Source: Buchnera aphidicola (Kaburagia rhusicola ensigallis)
GTDB taxonomy: Bacteria > Pseudomonadota > Gammaproteobacteria > Enterobacterales > Enterobacteriaceae
Assembly (NCBI GenBank): GCA_039830025.1
Contig: CP140040.1
Span: 520,001-584,000 of the forward strand
Length of the DNA stretch: 64,000 nucleotides
Reading direction: 5' to 3'
A model generated the notes under the pieces. The model saw only the letters and a list, made by a program, of their open reading frames with translations, ran no database searches and had not been told where the DNA came from. This document shows positions 1-9,961 of this stretch, piece after piece. Positions within the stretch are counted from its first letter, which is position 1. Each line of letters begins with the position of its first letter. Made by a program: the position numbers and the translations under genes.

Positions 1-428
1 CTCATAACAATTGAAACATTTTCATACGTTAAATTACAAATAACATGTTCAGGATTTACAATTTCCACATCACTGTTATGATTGATATCAGATGCTTTTA
101 CTATACCTATACCAGATTTATTTAAAGTAAGTACAACTTGATCTTTTCCATACAATTTTACTGCTAATCCTTTTAAATTAAGTAAAATTTCAATAATATC
201 TTCTTTAATCCCCTCCTTGGTGCTATATTCATGTAGTATTCCTTCAATTTCTACTTCTGTTACTGCACAACCAGGCATAGAAGATAACAAAATTCGACGC
301 AAAGCATTTCCAAGAGTGTGGCCAAAACCACGTTCTAGCGGTTCAAGAGTAATTTTAGCATGTGTTACACTAATATGTTCGATATCTACTAATCTTGGCT
401 TTAGGAACTCATTCACAAAACTTTGCAT
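1..428 (-). CDS. rpoA: RNA polymerase alpha subunit, N-terminal part (cut by window edge)
   Basis: Only the first 142 codons are inside the window; the gene runs off the left edge. The alpha subunit dimerises to start RNA polymerase assembly, and its C-terminal domain (outside the window) contacts UP elements and activators. The visible part is the N-terminal assembly domain and aligns with E. coli RpoA throughout, including the very conserved [19 protein letters not shown] stretch. The ATG at 428 lies 28 bases after rpsD and is preceded by a good AAGGAGA ribosome binding site. It is the last visible gene of the alpha operon; in relatives rplQ follows. Identity is certain; the length cannot be judged. 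Confidence 0.97.
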   Translation of the reverse strand, partial: MQSFVNEFLKPRLVDIEHISVTHAKITLEPLERGFGHTLGNALRRILLSSMPGCAVTEVEIEGILHEYSTKEGIKEDIIEILLNLKGLAVKLYGKDQVVLTLNKSGIGIVKASDINHNSDVEIVNPEHVICNLTYENVSIVM

Positions 429-456
429 TATTTCTCCTTATAGCCAAATCGATACT

Positions 457-1077
457 TTATTTAGAATAAAGTTCAATGATTAAATGTTCATTAATTTCTG
501 CAGATAAATCAGAACGCTCAGGTACTTGTTTAAATATACCCTCCATTTTAGATGTATTAACCTCTATCCAAGCTGGTTTTTCACGTTGTTCTACTAACTC
601 TAAAGCCGCTCTTATGCGAGTTTGTTTTTGTGATTTGTCACGAATGCTAACAATACAACCAGGATGAACTTGATAAGAAGGAATATTTACTATTTTTTTA
701 TTAACTAAAATTGATTTATGACATACTAATTGACGAGCCTCAGAACGCGTAGCTCCAAATCCCATTCTATAAACTACATTATCCAAACGACTTTCTAATA
801 ACACTAATAACTTTTCTCCCGTATTCCCTTTTAATCTTACAGAGCGTTTATAATAATTTCGAAACTGAGATTCTAAAATACCATATAAACGACGAACTTT
901 TTGTTTTTCTCGTAATTGAATACCATAATCTGATAAACGAGATCTTTTAGAACCATGTTGACCTGGAAGTTGTTCTAATTTACATTTAGAATCAAGTGAC
1001 CTCATTCCAGATTTTAAAAATAAATCTGTTCCTTCTCTACGAGACAACTTTAATTTCGGACCTAAATACTTTGCCAT
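457..1077 (-). CDS. rpsD: 30S ribosomal protein S4 (uS4)
   Basis: S4 is a primary 16S rRNA-binding protein that nucleates 30S assembly. In E. coli it also represses translation of the alpha operon. The 206-residue product equals the E. coli length and starts with the typical [20 protein letters not shown]. The S4 RNA-binding domain lies around residues 95-155 ([15 protein letters not shown], then [15 protein letters not shown]). It sits between rpsK and rpoA in the standard alpha-operon order (rpsM-rpsK-rpsD-rpoA). Whether S4 autoregulation survives cannot be decided from sequence; the leader upstream of rpsM is short and AT-rich. Confidence 0.98.
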   Translation of the reverse strand: MAKYLGPKLKLSRREGTDLFLKSGMRSLDSKCKLEQLPGQHGSKRSRLSDYGIQLREKQKVRRLYGILESQFRNYYKRSVRLKGNTGEKLLVLLESRLDNVVYRMGFGATRSEARQLVCHKSILVNKKIVNIPSYQVHPGCIVSIRDKSQKQTRIRAALELVEQREKPAWIEVNTSKMEGIFKQVPERSDLSAEINEHLIIELYSK

Positions 1078-1103
1078 TTGTATTTCCTAATTTAAAAAAT
1101 AAC

Positions 1104-1493
1104 TTATACTCGTCTCTTTTTAGGTGGACGACAACCATTATGAGGAATAGGAGTAACATCAGTAATATTAGTAATACGAAAACCAGCAGAATTTAATGCT
1201 CTAATAGTTGATTCTCGACCAGGTCCTGGACCTTTGACCACCACTTCTAAATTTTTAATACCATAATCCTTTACCATTTCTGAACAACGTTCAGCAGCTA
1301 CTTGAGCTGCAAAAGGAGTAGATTTTCTAGATCCTCTAAATCCAGATCCTCCTGAAGTTGCCCATCCTAAAACATTTCCTTGTCGATCACTAATAGATAC
1401 AATAGTATTATTGAAAGAAGCATGAATATGCGCTATACCATCCAATATTTGTTGTTTAATACGTTTCTTAACACGAACAAGATCTTTTACCAT
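1104..1493 (-). CDS. rpsK: 30S ribosomal protein S11 (uS11)
   Basis: S11 is part of the 30S platform, close to the E-site codon region. The product from the ATG at 1493 is 129 residues, exactly the E. coli length, and keeps the conserved [19 protein letters not shown] and [14 protein letters not shown] segments and the C-terminal [12 protein letters not shown] longer reading frame opens five codons upstream (MRLDI), but E. coli S11 begins at the position chosen here. It lies between rpsM and rpsD in the alpha operon with short spacers on both sides. Confidence 0.97.
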   Translation of the reverse strand: MVKDLVRVKKRIKQQILDGIAHIHASFNNTIVSISDRQGNVLGWATSGGSGFRGSRKSTPFAAQVAAERCSEMVKDYGIKNLEVVVKGPGPGRESTIRALNSAGFRITNITDVTPIPHNGCRPPKKRRV

Positions 1494-1510
1494 AATGTCC
1501 AACCTCAATA

Positions 1511-1867
1511 TTATTTTTTAACTAATCTACGAGAACCTTTTCTAGTACGAGCGTTAGTCTTTGTTCTCTGACCTCGAACTGGAAGATTCTTTCGATGACG
1601 CAATCCACGATAACAACCTAAATCTACTAAACGTTTTATATTTAAATTAACTTCTCTACGCAAGTCACCTTCAACAATAAACTTAGATATTGCATTTCTC
1701 AATAATTCTACTTGACTTTCAGTTAAATTCCGCGTTTTAATAGATTCAGATATGCCTGTTAAAGAACAAATTAATTTAGATCGCTTTTTTCCTATTCCAT
1801 ATATACTCATTAATGCAATAATAATATGCTTGTTATCAGGAATATTAACACCTGCTATACGTGCCAT
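1511..1867 (-). CDS. rpsM: 30S ribosomal protein S13 (uS13)
   Basis: S13 sits in the 30S head, forms bridges to the 50S subunit and contacts P-site tRNA. From the ATG at 1867 the product is 118 residues, as in E. coli, starting [14 protein letters not shown], with a helix-two-turns-helix region ([17 protein letters not shown]) and the basic tail [14 protein letters not shown]. The frame is open for 26 more codons upstream, but that extension is hydrophobic, unlike any S13, and lies in the leader; the GGAGG-like site just before 1867 fixes the start. It is first in the alpha operon. Confidence 0.97.
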   Translation of the reverse strand: MARIAGVNIPDNKHIIIALMSIYGIGKKRSKLICSLTGISESIKTRNLTESQVELLRNAISKFIVEGDLRREVNLNIKRLVDLGCYRGLRHRKNLPVRGQRTKTNARTRKGSRRLVKK

Positions 1868-1986
1868 CAAAACCTCCACAAATTCATCAATCAGACAATA
1901 ATATTCCCATTGACAAAATAAAACTTTAAAAACAAAAAATAACATCCAAATAATACACTCTATAAAACATAGATTTTATATAATAT

Positions 1987-2103
1987 TTACCCTTGACGTT
2001 GTTTATGCTTAGGATCTATACTGCAAATAATATAAACTACATTGTATCTACGAACAATTTTACAATTTCTACATAACTTTCCTACTGAAGCGCGAACTTT
2101 CAT
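1987..2103 (-). CDS. rpmJ: 50S ribosomal protein L36 (bL36)
   Basis: This is a 38-codon gene too small for routine ORF calling. Read on the minus strand it gives [17 protein letters not shown], then [21 protein letters not shown]. That matches the 38-residue bacterial L36, including the zinc-ribbon ligands Cys11, Cys14, Cys27 and His32. L36 binds 23S rRNA late in 50S assembly. It lies between secY and rpsM, where enterobacteria carry it as the last gene of the spc operon. The zinc-binding form (C+ type) is kept. Confidence 0.96.
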   Translation of the reverse strand: MKVRASVGKLCRNCKIVRRYNVVYIICSIDPKHKQRQG

Positions 2104-2140
2104 AATAAATACCTATAATGAAAAATATTTATAGCTCATA

Positions 2141-3466
2141 TTAAATATTCAAATTAGATTTTTTTAACACAGATTCATATTGAGTGGACATAATGTGTGT
2201 TTGTATTTGAGAAATAAAATCTATAATAACTACTACTACAATTAACAATGATGTGCCACCAAAATAAAATGGAACATCCATAGATATACGCATAAATTCT
2301 GGTATAAGGCAAATAAACGTCATATAAATAGAACCAATTAACGTTAATCTCAACATAACTTTATTAATATATGTAGCTGTTTGAATACCTGGCCTAATTC
2401 CAGAAATAAAAGCTCCAGATTTTTTTAAATGATCTGCGGTTTCACGGGAATTGAAAACTAATTTAGTATAAAAAAAACAAAAGAAAACAATAGTTACCAT
2501 GTAAAAAAATATATATAATGGTTGAGTTGGTTGCAAATAAAAAGAAAGATTTATTAACCATTTCCAATTGTAACCTCCACCAAACCAAGATACTATAGAA
2601 ACAGGAAACAATATAATGCTAGACGTAAAAATGGCTGGAATCACACCTGCCATATTTAACTTTAAAGGAAGATGAGTATTTTTTTCAGAGTAAATTCGAC
2701 GTTTTTGGTAATTTTTTGCATAATTAATATTAATTTTTCTATGACTCCTTTCAAAAAATACTACAAAAAATATCACTAAAAACACAATTAATGTTATTCC
2801 GCACAATAGAAAAAAATTTAAACTTCCTTGTTGCACTTTTGCCAGTGTATGCTCAATAGCAGACGGTAAACCAGAAACAATACCTGAAAATATTATTATT
2901 GAAATACCATTTCCAATACCTTTTTCAGTAATCAATTCTCCTAACCACATTAAAAACATTGTACCTGTCACTAAACTAATAACAGCGACGCAATAAAAAC
3001 ACATATTAGGATTAATAACTAAATTATTAACACCAGATATATTTGGTAAACTTATAGCAACTCCAATAGCTTGCAATCCAGCTAACATTAAAGTAGTATA
3101 TTTTATGTATACATTAATTTTTTGACGCCCTTCCTCTCCATTTTTTTTTATTTCTATAAATTTCGGATATACTAATGTAAGTATCTGTATAATAATAGAA
3201 GCCGATATAAAAGGCATAATACCTAATGCAAAAATTGAAGCTCTACTTAAAGATCCACCTGAAAACATATTGAACATTTCTATAAGAGTGCCTTGATGGT
3301 GTTGCAATAATTGTGATAAAACTGCAGTATCAATTCCAGGAATAGGAATAAATGACCCTATTCTAAAAATTATTAAAGAAATAAATACAAAAAAAATTCT
3401 TCTTTTCAATTCACTAAATTTAGTACTAGTGGTTGAAGATTTTGTTTTAAATATGTTTTCTATCAT
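2141..3466 (-). CDS. secY: Sec translocon channel subunit SecY
   Basis: SecY is the inner-membrane channel of the Sec translocon and works with SecE, SecG and the SecA motor. The 441-residue product is nearly the E. coli length (443). It aligns throughout, from [10 protein letters not shown] and the plug region [12 protein letters not shown] to the C-terminal [16 protein letters not shown]. Ten membrane segments are evident. The conserved [30 protein letters not shown] and [17 protein letters not shown] (here [14 protein letters not shown]) loops are present. It is preceded closely by rplO and followed by rpmJ, as in the spc operon. A full-length SecY shows that export to the envelope is still active despite genome reduction. 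Confidence 0.98.
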   Translation of the reverse strand: MIENIFKTKSSTTSTKFSELKRRIFFVFISLIIFRIGSFIPIPGIDTAVLSQLLQHHQGTLIEMFNMFSGGSLSRASIFALGIMPFISASIIIQILTLVYPKFIEIKKNGEEGRQKINVYIKYTTLMLAGLQAIGVAISLPNISGVNNLVINPNMCFYCVAVISLVTGTMFLMWLGELITEKGIGNGISIIIFSGIVSGLPSAIEHTLAKVQQGSLNFFLLCGITLIVFLVIFFVVFFERSHRKININYAKNYQKRRIYSEKNTHLPLKLNMAGVIPAIFTSSIILFPVSIVSWFGGGYNWKWLINLSFYLQPTQPLYIFFYMVTIVFFCFFYTKLVFNSRETADHLKKSGAFISGIRPGIQTATYINKVMLRLTLIGSIYMTFICLIPEFMRISMDVPFYFGGTSLLIVVVVIIDFISQIQTHIMSTQYESVLKKSNLNI

Positions 3467-3480
3467 AATACCTCTACTTA

Positions 3481-3915
3481 TTATTTTTGAATCCTTCCAC
3501 CATAAAATTCAATCATATTGCGTACTCCTTGCGTAACATGTAACCCACGAAGAGTTAATGGCACAGTAACACTTCCAGATAAAATTATCTTAACGAACTT
3601 TACATGCTCATTAATTACATTAAATTGTTTCAATAAATTCAAATCAATAACTTTATTAGAAAACCTTAATAATTCTGATAACCTAACTTCGATTTTATTT
3701 TTATTTTTTAAAGAAACAAATCCATATTTTGGAATACGCCTATATAAAGGAGTTTGACCTCCTTCAAACCCTCTATTTATTTTTCCTCCAGAACGAGATT
3801 TTTGACCTTTATGTCCTCTTCCTGCTGTTTTTCCCAATCCAGATCCAATTCCTCTACCTTTTCTTTTATGCGTTCTATAGGAACCAATTGCTGGAGATAA
3901 ATTATTTAAATACAT
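3481..3915 (-). CDS. rplO: 50S ribosomal protein L15 (uL15)
   Basis: L15 is a late-assembling 50S protein with a long N-terminal extension into 23S rRNA. From the ATG at 3915 the product has 144 residues, the E. coli length, with the glycine/arginine-rich N-terminus ([21 protein letters not shown]). Another in-frame ATG lies three codons upstream at 3924. An AGGA ribosome binding site touches that ATG directly but is 9 bases from the ATG at 3915, so the downstream start is preferred. It sits between rpmD and secY in the spc operon. Confidence 0.96.
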   Translation of the reverse strand: MYLNNLSPAIGSYRTHKRKGRGIGSGLGKTAGRGHKGQKSRSGGKINRGFEGGQTPLYRRIPKYGFVSLKNKNKIEVRLSELLRFSNKVIDLNLLKQFNVINEHVKFVKIILSGSVTVPLTLRGLHVTQGVRNMIEFYGGRIQK

Positions 3916-3926
3916 TCTAATCATTC

Positions 3927-4118
3927 CTATTTAGCAACAGTTGAATTAACTTTTAACATATAAGATATTTTTTGAATCATGCCTCGAATAGAAGGTGTAT
4001 CTTGAAGTTTTACTGTATGGCCTATACGACGCAATCCCAATCCAATTAAAGTTGCTTTATGTTTTGGTAATCGTCCTATTGCACTTTTTATTTGAGTAAC
4101 ACTAATATATTTAATCAT
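3927..4118 (-). CDS. rpmD: 50S ribosomal protein L30 (uL30)
   Basis: L30 is a small 50S surface protein. From the ATG at 4118 the product has 63 residues ([20 protein letters not shown]), four more than the 59 of E. coli, with the signature [26 protein letters not shown]. An upstream in-frame ATG at 4136 would overlap the end of rpsE and add six residues without counterpart. The chosen start leaves four bases after the rpsE stop, which suggests translational coupling. The C-terminus runs slightly past the usual end (KVNSTVAK). Confidence 0.95.
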   Translation of the reverse strand: MIKYISVTQIKSAIGRLPKHKATLIGLGLRRIGHTVKLQDTPSIRGMIQKISYMLKVNSTVAK

Positions 4119-4122
4119 AATA

Positions 4123-4629
4123 TTATGCCAAAACATCTCTAATTGATTTATTACGTTTAGCTGCTATCATTTTTGGAGATTTCATATTTTCTAAACCAGC
4201 TATAGTAGCTCGTACTACATTAATAGGATTAGTGGATCCATAAGTCTTTGCTAATACATCATAAATCCCTGCTACTTCTAATACTGATCTCATAGCACCA
4301 CCAGCAATAATCCCAGTTCCTTCTGATGCTGGCTTCATAAATATATTCGAACCAGTGTAAGTTCCAATAATAGAATGATGCAATGTGTTTTTATTTAAAG
4401 CAACATTAATCATATTTCTACGTGCTTTTTCCATAGCTTTTTGAATTGCAGCAGGAACTTCGCGAGCTTTTCCATATCCAAATCCTACTCTTCCATTACC
4501 ATTACCTACTACTGTTAAAGCTGTAAACGAAAAAATTCGACCACCTTTCACTGTTTTTGAAACACGATTGACTGATATTAACTTTTCTTTTAGATCTAAG
4601 CTATTTTTTTTATCTATGTGCATTGCCAT
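4123..4629 (-). CDS. rpsE: 30S ribosomal protein S5 (uS5)
   Basis: S5 helps set decoding accuracy and mRNA unwinding at the ribosome entry site. The 168-residue product matches E. coli S5 (167) along its length. The double-stranded RNA-binding-like N-terminal domain includes [19 protein letters not shown], and the C-terminal domain includes [19 protein letters not shown] and [15 protein letters not shown] second in-frame Met two codons downstream (MHIDKK) is an alternative start. It is located between rplR and rpmD in the spc operon. Confidence 0.98.
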   Translation of the reverse strand: MAMHIDKKNSLDLKEKLISVNRVSKTVKGGRIFSFTALTVVGNGNGRVGFGYGKAREVPAAIQKAMEKARRNMINVALNKNTLHHSIIGTYTGSNIFMKPASEGTGIIAGGAMRSVLEVAGIYDVLAKTYGSTNPINVVRATIAGLENMKSPKMIAAKRNKSIRDVLA

Positions 4630-4643
4630 TATATTATTTTTTC

Positions 4644-5009
4644 CTAAAATTCTAATCCTGCTTTTCTCGCAGCATCAGCTAAAGCTTTAACTCGACCATG
4701 ATATTGAAAACCAGAACGATCAAAAGAAACATTCTTAATTCCGCTTTTTAAAGCTCGTTTTGCAATAAAATCACCAACAACAACAGCAGCTTCTACATTT
4801 CCTGTATACTTAATTGATTGCGATATTTTTTTTTCCAAAGTAGAAGCAACTGCTAAAACTAAAGAACTCCTAGGAAAAACAATTTGAGCATAAATATGCC
4901 TAGAAGTACGATGCACAATCAAACGAATAGATTGTAATTCCTTGAATTTGCACCGCATCTTTGTTGCCCTACGAATGCGAGCTTTTCTTTTATTCACTGA
5001 TAACATCAT
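4644..5009 (-). CDS. rplR: 50S ribosomal protein L18 (uL18)
   Basis: L18 binds 5S rRNA together with L5 and L25 and anchors it to the central protuberance. The 121-residue product carries the family core ([13 protein letters not shown], then [24 protein letters not shown]) and is four residues longer at the N-terminus than E. coli L18 (117). Two adjacent ATG codons (5009 and 5006) both fit; neither has a strong ribosome binding site. The gene begins one base after the rplF stop, consistent with coupled translation. Confidence 0.97.
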   Translation of the reverse strand: MMLSVNKRKARIRRATKMRCKFKELQSIRLIVHRTSRHIYAQIVFPRSSLVLAVASTLEKKISQSIKYTGNVEAAVVVGDFIAKRALKSGIKNVSFDRSGFQYHGRVKALADAARKAGLEF

Positions 5010-5010
5010 G

Positions 5011-5547
5011 CTATTTCTTTTTAGCCTCTTTTATGCGCACAACTTCATCACTATAACGAATACCTTTACCTTTATATGGTTCTGGTACTCTATTAGACCG
5101 TATATCAGCTGCTACTTGACCTACCAATTGCTTATTAGCACCCTTAACAATTATCTCTGATGGAGACAAACACTCTACAATAATGCCTTTTGGCACTAAA
5201 TATTTTATTACATGAGAATAACCCAAAAACATATGTAAAATATTAGCACCTACTACAGAAATTCTATAACCTACACCTAATAATTGTAATCTTTTAAAAA
5301 ACCCTATTGTTACACCCACAATCATAGAATTAACCAATGATCTAGAAGTTCCTGCCTGTGCCCAACCTTTAGAAGAATTCATCCTACTTTTAAAAGTTAA
5401 ACGATTGCTAATACAAGTAACTAATACGCTATTATTAATAGTATAGCTAAGAGTATTATTGGCTTTTGCAACAGTAATAGTTTGTCCTACTAACGTAACC
5501 GAAACATCAAAAGGAATAATAATGACTTTTTTTGCTACACGAGACAT
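5011..5547 (-). CDS. rplF: 50S ribosomal protein L6 (uL6)
   Basis: L6 lies at the base of the L7/L12 stalk near the sarcin-ricin loop and the factor-binding site. The 178-residue product matches the E. coli length (177). It has two repeated alpha/beta domains and the typical ends [12 protein letters not shown] and [23 protein letters not shown]. It lies between rpsH and rplR in the spc operon with a 12-base spacer to rpsH. Confidence 0.98.
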   Translation of the reverse strand: MSRVAKKVIIIPFDVSVTLVGQTITVAKANNTLSYTINNSVLVTCISNRLTFKSRMNSSKGWAQAGTSRSLVNSMIVGVTIGFFKRLQLLGVGYRISVVGANILHMFLGYSHVIKYLVPKGIIVECLSPSEIIVKGANKQLVGQVAADIRSNRVPEPYKGKGIRYSDEVVRIKEAKKK

Positions 5548-5559
5548 ATTCTTCTCCCA

Positions 5560-5955
5560 TTAAGCTACATGACAAATAACTTCACCACCCAAACCAATTC
5601 GACGTGCTGATTTATCAGTCATCACCCCTTTTGAAGTAGAAATGATAGCTATACCAAGTCCATCCATAACTTTTGGTAATCTATTTTTTCTATTGTATAT
5701 TCGTAAACTAGGAGAGCTAATTCTCTTCACAGATTCAATTACAGGTTTTCCATTGAAATATTTTAATATCAATTTCAATTGTAGCTTATTAACACAATTC
5801 TTTATTGCATAACCTGTGATATATCCTTCTTCTTTTAAAACCATACTAATAGCTACTTTTAACTTTGAAGAAGGCATAATCACCGATATTTTATTAGCTA
5901 ATTGACTGTTACGAATTCTAGTCAACATATCTGCTATAGGATCTTGCATAGTCAT
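5560..5955 (-). CDS. rpsH: 30S ribosomal protein S8 (uS8)
   Basis: S8 binds the central domain of 16S rRNA; in E. coli it also represses the spc operon at the rplE leader. The 131-residue product is one longer than E. coli S8 and starts [18 protein letters not shown]. It ends with the conserved [26 protein letters not shown], which contains the rRNA-contacting STSxG motif. It lies between rpsN and rplF. Whether the S8 feedback site persists cannot be judged by eye. Confidence 0.98.
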   Translation of the reverse strand: MTMQDPIADMLTRIRNSQLANKISVIMPSSKLKVAISMVLKEEGYITGYAIKNCVNKLQLKLILKYFNGKPVIESVKRISSPSLRIYNRKNRLPKVMDGLGIAIISTSKGVMTDKSARRIGLGGEVICHVA

Positions 5956-5986
5956 ACATGTTACTCCAAAAGAAACATTAATAATT

Positions 5987-6292
5987 TTACCAGCTAGCTT
6001 TTTTCAATCCAGGAATTTCACCTTTCATAGCTGCTTCTCGTACCTTTATTCGACTTAATCCAAACTTTCTCAAAAAAGCATGTGGACGTCCAGTTTGACG
6101 GCAACGATTGCGCTGACGAATAGGACTAGAATCACGAGGAAATTCCTGTAATTTTAATACAGCATTCCAACGCTTTTCCTTAGAAATAGTTATATCAGAT
6201 ATAATAGCTTTAAGACGACTTCTTTTTAAAAAAAATTTATTAGCCAACTTTATACGTTTAACTTCACGTGCCTTCATTGATTGTTTAGCCAT
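5987..6292 (-). CDS. rpsN: 30S ribosomal protein S14, zinc-free type (uS14)
   Basis: S14 is in the 30S head near S3 and S10. The 101-residue product is the long, zinc-independent form (101 in E. coli) with no CxxC pairs. It keeps the conserved [22 protein letters not shown] and ends [11 protein letters not shown]. It lies between rplE and rpsH. Only this copy is in the window. Confidence 0.98.
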   Translation of the reverse strand: MAKQSMKAREVKRIKLANKFFLKRSRLKAIISDITISKEKRWNAVLKLQEFPRDSSPIRQRNRCRQTGRPHAFLRKFGLSRIKVREAAMKGEIPGLKKASW

Positions 6293-6307
6293 TGTTGTGA
6301 TTTTACC

Positions 6308-6847
6308 TCATTTACAAAATGGAAAATTAAAGGAAGATAATAACGCACGACCTTCTTCATTAGACATTGCAGTAGTAGTAATAGTAACATTGATACCTCT
6401 AATACGATCTATTTTATCGTAATCAATTTCAGGAAAAATTATTTGTTCACGAATTCCAATGCTATAATTTCCTCTTCCATCAAAAGACTTTTCAGATAAG
6501 CCTCGAAAATCACGAATTCTAGGTATTGCTATAACAATCAACCGTTCTAAAAAGTCCCATTTCTTTTTTCCGCGTAAAGTAACTTTACAACCAATAGGAT
6601 ATCCTTTACGAATTTTAAAGCTAGAAACTGATTTACGCGCTTTAGTAACTAATGGTTTTTGACCAGATATTTTAGTTAAATCAGAAATAGCACTATCAAG
6701 ATGTTTTTTATCTACTGATGCTAACCCTACTCCAATATTTAAAGTAATTTTATCTATTTTAGGAACTTGCATAACGGAAGAATAATTGAACTTACTCATC
6801 AACTTTTTTAATATTTCGGTTTGATAATAGTTACGAAAAGATGACAC
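6308..6847 (-). CDS. rplE: 50S ribosomal protein L5 (uL5)
   Basis: L5 binds 5S rRNA and contacts the P-site tRNA T loop. The 179-residue product equals E. coli L5 in length. It keeps [14 protein letters not shown] at the N-terminal third, the [32 protein letters not shown] segment, and the C-terminal [21 protein letters not shown] region. It lies between rplX and rpsN in the spc operon. Confidence 0.98.
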   Translation of the reverse strand: MSSFRNYYQTEILKKLMSKFNYSSVMQVPKIDKITLNIGVGLASVDKKHLDSAISDLTKISGQKPLVTKARKSVSSFKIRKGYPIGCKVTLRGKKKWDFLERLIVIAIPRIRDFRGLSEKSFDGRGNYSIGIREQIIFPEIDYDKIDRIRGINVTITTTAMSNEEGRALLSSFNFPFCK

Positions 6848-6862
6848 TAGAAATACTCCATT

Positions 6863-7177
6863 TTACTTAATAATAATATTATTTGACTTAAAAAACCTTA
6901 CTTTCTTATTATTTTCTATCTTAAAACCAACACGATCTGATTTATTTGTAGCAGGATTGAAAATAGCTATGTTAGAAATATGAATACTAGCTTCTTTTGT
7001 TATAATTCCTCCTGTTATATTTTGATCTGGAATAGATTTTTGATGTTTTTTTACTAAATTTATTCCATCTAAAATTACTCTTGTATTAGATAATAATTTT
7101 TTAACTATTCCTACTTTACCTTTTTCTTTTCCTGTTATTACTATAACTTTATCATTTTTTTTAATTTTTGCTGCCAT
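6863..7177 (-). CDS. rplX: 50S ribosomal protein L24 (uL24)
   Basis: L24 is one of the two proteins that initiate 50S assembly and lies near the exit tunnel. The 104-residue product has the E. coli length. It contains the KOW motif near the N-terminus ([20 protein letters not shown], residues about 7-26) and the [16 protein letters not shown] segment. It lies between rplN and rplE. Confidence 0.97.
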   Translation of the reverse strand: MAAKIKKNDKVIVITGKEKGKVGIVKKLLSNTRVILDGINLVKKHQKSIPDQNITGGIITKEASIHISNIAIFNPATNKSDRVGFKIENNKKVRFFKSNNIIIK

Positions 7178-7192
7178 AATAATAGATTCTCA

Positions 7193-7561
7193 TTATAATA
7201 CTTCTGGAGCTAGTGATATGATTTTCATAAACTTTTCATTTCTCAATTCCCGCGTAACAGGACCAAAAATCCTTGTACCCAAAGGCTGATCATTATTATT
7301 TAATATAACGCATGAATTAGTATCAAATCTAATAATAGAGCCATCAATCCTTTTTATACCTTTTTTCGTCCTCACTACAACAGCTTTATAAATTTCTCCT
7401 TTTTTTACCTTACCTCTAGGTATAGCTTCCTTAATAGCTACTTTAATAACGTCGCCTATATTTGCATACCTACGACGCGAACCACCAAGAACTTTAATAC
7501 ACAGCACAAAACGCGCGCCAGAATTATCAGCAACATCTAATATGCTCTGTTCTTGAATCAT
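7193..7561 (-). CDS. rplN: 50S ribosomal protein L14 (uL14)
   Basis: L14 forms intersubunit bridges with 16S rRNA and binds the silencing factor RsfS in bacteria. From the ATG at 7561 the product is 122 residues, the E. coli length, beginning [17 protein letters not shown]. It contains the L14 signature ([21 protein letters not shown]) and ends ISLAPEVL. The frame is open 41 codons further upstream, but that stretch is hydrophobic leader sequence. A strong GGAGG seven bases before the ATG at 7561 fixes the start. It is the first gene of the spc section. The 166-base gap to rpsQ is the largest inside the ribosomal cluster and is where an spc promoter would be expected, though none is clear. 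Confidence 0.97.
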   Translation of the reverse strand: MIQEQSILDVADNSGARFVLCIKVLGGSRRRYANIGDVIKVAIKEAIPRGKVKKGEIYKAVVVRTKKGIKRIDGSIIRFDTNSCVILNNNDQPLGTRIFGPVTRELRNEKFMKIISLAPEVL

Positions 7562-7727
7562 GCAAAACCCTCCATATAATAATAACAAGACAAATATCTT
7601 GATCCGCACACGCATATTAATTAGTTTATCAAAAAAACTAGAAAAACAAATAGATATATCAAATGAATCAAACATGAATAGCAAATGTCTACATACTACT
7701 CATGTTAATATTGTACAATATTTATCA

Positions 7728-7982
7728 TCAAACTATAGATTTTTTAACAATACGTACTAATGTCCACGATTTTGTTTTAGAAATAGGACGACATTCACGA
7801 ACTTCTACTACATCTCCTAATGAACATTCATTCTTTTCATCATGAATATGCAACTTAGTTGTGCGTTTAATAAATTTTTTGTACAACGGATGTTTAATTA
7901 TGCGTTCAATGGAAACAACTGAAGACTTCTGCATTTTATTACTAATCACGCAACCTAATAATGTCCGAATCTTTTTACTCAC
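7728..7982 (-). CDS. rpsQ: 30S ribosomal protein S17 (uS17), GTG start
   Basis: S17 is a primary 16S rRNA binder near the 30S body. The 84-residue product equals the E. coli length and ends [17 protein letters not shown], with the core [23 protein letters not shown]. The start codon is GTG (7982), reading [10 protein letters not shown]; no in-frame ATG gives a plausible N-terminus. The first eight bases of the gene overlap the last bases of rpmC. It is the last gene of the S10 section. Confidence 0.97.
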   Translation of the reverse strand: MSKKIRTLLGCVISNKMQKSSVVSIERIIKHPLYKKFIKRTTKLHIHDEKNECSLGDVVEVRECRPISKTKSWTLVRIVKKSIV

Positions 7983-8171
7983 TATAATTTCCCTTTCTAG
8001 TTAACAAAAAATTAATTCTAGCAATATTACGACGTACTAATCGTAGTAAATGTAATTTTTGTAGTTTTTTAGAAGAAAATTGTAAACGAAGACTAAATTG
8101 TTCTTTCAATAAACTGACTAATTCAATATTCAATTCTTGTGTAGTTTTTTTTTTACATTATTTAAAATCAT
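7975..8171 (-). CDS. rpmC: 50S ribosomal protein L29 (uL29), frame broken in a poly(A) tract
   Basis: L29 lies at the exit tunnel next to L23. The reading frame from codon 10 on is intact and clearly L29 ([20 protein letters not shown], later [20 protein letters not shown]), ending at TAA 7977-7975. The coding-strand run of A (8154-8145) has only ten bases. With ten, the natural ATG at 8171-8169, which overlaps the rplP stop as ATGA, runs out of frame and stops after 13 codons. With eleven A it would give a 65-residue protein whose N-terminus has exactly the E. coli spacing to QELN. No in-frame ATG exists in the correct frame. RNA polymerase slippage on A runs, known to rescue Buchnera genes, would restore the product; a sequencing error is the alternative. 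Confidence 0.85.
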
Positions 8172-8581
8172 AATATTATACTCTTAGTTACAAACATAGT
8201 TTTTATAGGTAATTTTGACGAAGCTAATCTAAAAGCTTCTCTAGAAATTTCTTCAGATACACCACCAATTTCATATAAAATTTTTCCCGGTTGCACTAAA
8301 GCAACCCAATATTCTACATTGCCTTTTCCTTTACCCATTCTCACTTCTAAAGGTTTTTGAGTAATTGGCTTATCTGGAAAAATACGAATCCAAATTTTCC
8401 CTTGTCTCTTAATAGACTTAGAAATCGCTCTCCTAGCTGATTCAATTTGACTGGCTTTTAATCGTCCCCTGCTAACAGCTTTTAAACCATAAGAACCAAA
8501 ACTAATATCTGTACCAATAGCAAGACCTCGATTACGACCTTTATGCATTTTTCGAAATTTTGTTCTTTTGGGTTGCAACAT
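8168..8581 (-). CDS. rplP: 50S ribosomal protein L16 (uL16)
   Basis: L16 organises the A-site tRNA region of the 50S subunit. The 137-residue product (E. coli 136) begins [19 protein letters not shown]. It contains [25 protein letters not shown] and the [25 protein letters not shown] core, including the arginine before MGKGKG that is hydroxylated in E. coli (Arg81). Its stop overlaps the rpmC ATG by the four bases ATGA. It lies between rpsC and rpmC. Confidence 0.98.
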   Translation of the reverse strand: MLQPKRTKFRKMHKGRNRGLAIGTDISFGSYGLKAVSRGRLKASQIESARRAISKSIKRQGKIWIRIFPDKPITQKPLEVRMGKGKGNVEYWVALVQPGKILYEIGGVSEEISREAFRLASSKLPIKTMFVTKSIIL

Positions 8582-8593
8582 TAGAATTTCTCC

Positions 8594-9295
8594 TTACTTT
8601 TTATATTTTTTTTGATGTTTTCTAAATTTAGTAGGAGGTTTTTCTAACTTCGGAACAGATGCAATACCACCTAAAATTTCACCTTTAAATATCCATACCT
8701 TGACACCAATTACTCCATAAGTAGTATAAGCTTCAGACAAACTGTAATCAATATCAGCTCTCAAAGTATGTAAAGGAACCCTGCCTTCTCTATACCATTC
8801 TCTTCGCGCTATTTCAACTCCACCTAAACGTCCGCTGATTTCTATTTTAATACCTTTAGCTCCTTGCCTCATTGCATTTTGTACGGCACGTTTCATAGCA
8901 CGTCGAAACATTACTCTACGTTCTAATTGAGAAGTAATATTATCTGCTACTAACTTTGCATCTAATTCTGGCTGTCGAACTTCAGAAATATTGATTTGAG
9001 CGGAAACGCCTGTGATTTGTGTAATTGCTAATCTTAATTTCTCTACGTCTTCACCTTTTTTTCCTATCACAATACCAGGACGTGCGCTATATATTGTTAT
9101 TCTAATACTTTTTGAAGGACGCTCAATAACAATACGAGAAATTGAAGCTTTAAATAACTTAGTTTTTAAAAACTCACGCACTCTAAAATCACTATTTAAA
9201 ATTTCTGCGAAGTTTTTAGTACTAGAAAACCACACAGAATTCCAGTGTCTGATTATTCCTAATCTCATTCCATTAGGATGTACTTTTTGTCCCAT
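8594..9295 (-). CDS. rpsC: 30S ribosomal protein S3 (uS3)
   Basis: S3 forms part of the mRNA entry tunnel and its helicase activity. The 233-residue product equals E. coli S3. It starts [20 protein letters not shown], has the KH domain around residues 40-105 ([20 protein letters not shown], with the GxxG loop as GKKG), and a C-terminal domain with [18 protein letters not shown]. It lies between rplV and rplP in the S10 operon. Confidence 0.98.
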   Translation of the reverse strand: MGQKVHPNGMRLGIIRHWNSVWFSSTKNFAEILNSDFRVREFLKTKLFKASISRIVIERPSKSIRITIYSARPGIVIGKKGEDVEKLRLAITQITGVSAQINISEVRQPELDAKLVADNITSQLERRVMFRRAMKRAVQNAMRQGAKGIKIEISGRLGGVEIARREWYREGRVPLHTLRADIDYSLSEAYTTYGVIGVKVWIFKGEILGGIASVPKLEKPPTKFRKHQKKYKK

Positions 9296-9314
9296 TAACT
9301 AGTTCTCCAAACTA

Positions 9315-9650
9315 TTATAAACGATCAGAAACAACTACAGTGATATGACTTGTACGCTTTAAAATCCTATCTGAGCGACCCTTAGCACGTGGCATCATTC
9401 TTTTCATAGTTGGACCTTCATCAACAAAAATTTTTGTTATAATTAAATTATTTACATCCATGTTATTGTTATGTTCTGCATTAGCTATAGCAGATTGCAA
9501 TACTTTTTTAACTAATATCGATGCTTTTTTATTATTAAAATATAAAATATTTAAAGCACGCAAAACTTTTTTTCCTCTAATCAAATTAGCCACCAACCGT
9601 ACTTTTTGAGCAGAAGATCGAGCTTGACGATGCTTAGCAATCATTTCCAT
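9315..9650 (-). CDS. rplV: 50S ribosomal protein L22 (uL22)
   Basis: L22 lines the peptide exit tunnel through its beta hairpin. From the ATG at 9650 the product is 111 residues ([20 protein letters not shown]), against 110 in E. coli, and keeps [24 protein letters not shown] in the tunnel hairpin. An in-frame ATG three codons upstream (9659) almost touches the AGGA site, while the ATG at 9650 is ten bases from it and matches the family start. It lies between rpsS and rpsC. Confidence 0.96.
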   Translation of the reverse strand: MEMIAKHRQARSSAQKVRLVANLIRGKKVLRALNILYFNNKKASILVKKVLQSAIANAEHNNNMDVNNLIITKIFVDEGPTMKRMMPRAKGRSDRILKRTSHITVVVSDRL

Positions 9651-9664
9651 ATTGTACATTTCCT

Positions 9665-9943
9665 TTAACGTTTTTGAACTTTTTTATCAGAAATATGACC
9701 GCGATACATACGAGTAGCGGAAAATTCACCTAATTTATGTCCAACCATATCTTCAGTAACAAATATTGGAATATGTTGACGACCATTATGAACTGATATC
9801 GTTAAACCAATCATATTAGGGAAAATAGTTGAACGACGAGACCAAGTTCGTATTAATTTTTTATCATGATTTTTGACAGCTTTTTCTACTTTTTTGAGCA
9901 ATGATACATCAATAAAAGGACCTTTTTTAAGAGAACGTGGCAC
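9665..9943 (-). CDS. rpsS: 30S ribosomal protein S19 (uS19)
   Basis: S19 is in the 30S head and bridges to the 50S subunit with S13. The 92-residue product has the E. coli length. It begins [22 protein letters not shown] and carries the signature [21 protein letters not shown]. It lies between rplB and rplV in the S10 operon, with a strong AAGGAGG-like site upstream. Confidence 0.98.
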   Translation of the reverse strand: MPRSLKKGPFIDVSLLKKVEKAVKNHDKKLIRTWSRRSTIFPNMIGLTISVHNGRQHIPIFVTEDMVGHKLGEFSATRMYRGHISDKKVQKR

Positions 9944-9961
9944 TTATTTTTCCTCCTTAAA

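Noticed and set aside
7562-7684. 41-residue hydrophobic N-terminal extension of L14
   Set aside because: L14 starts at MIQEQS in the family, and a strong GGAGG precedes that ATG; the extension is leader DNA.
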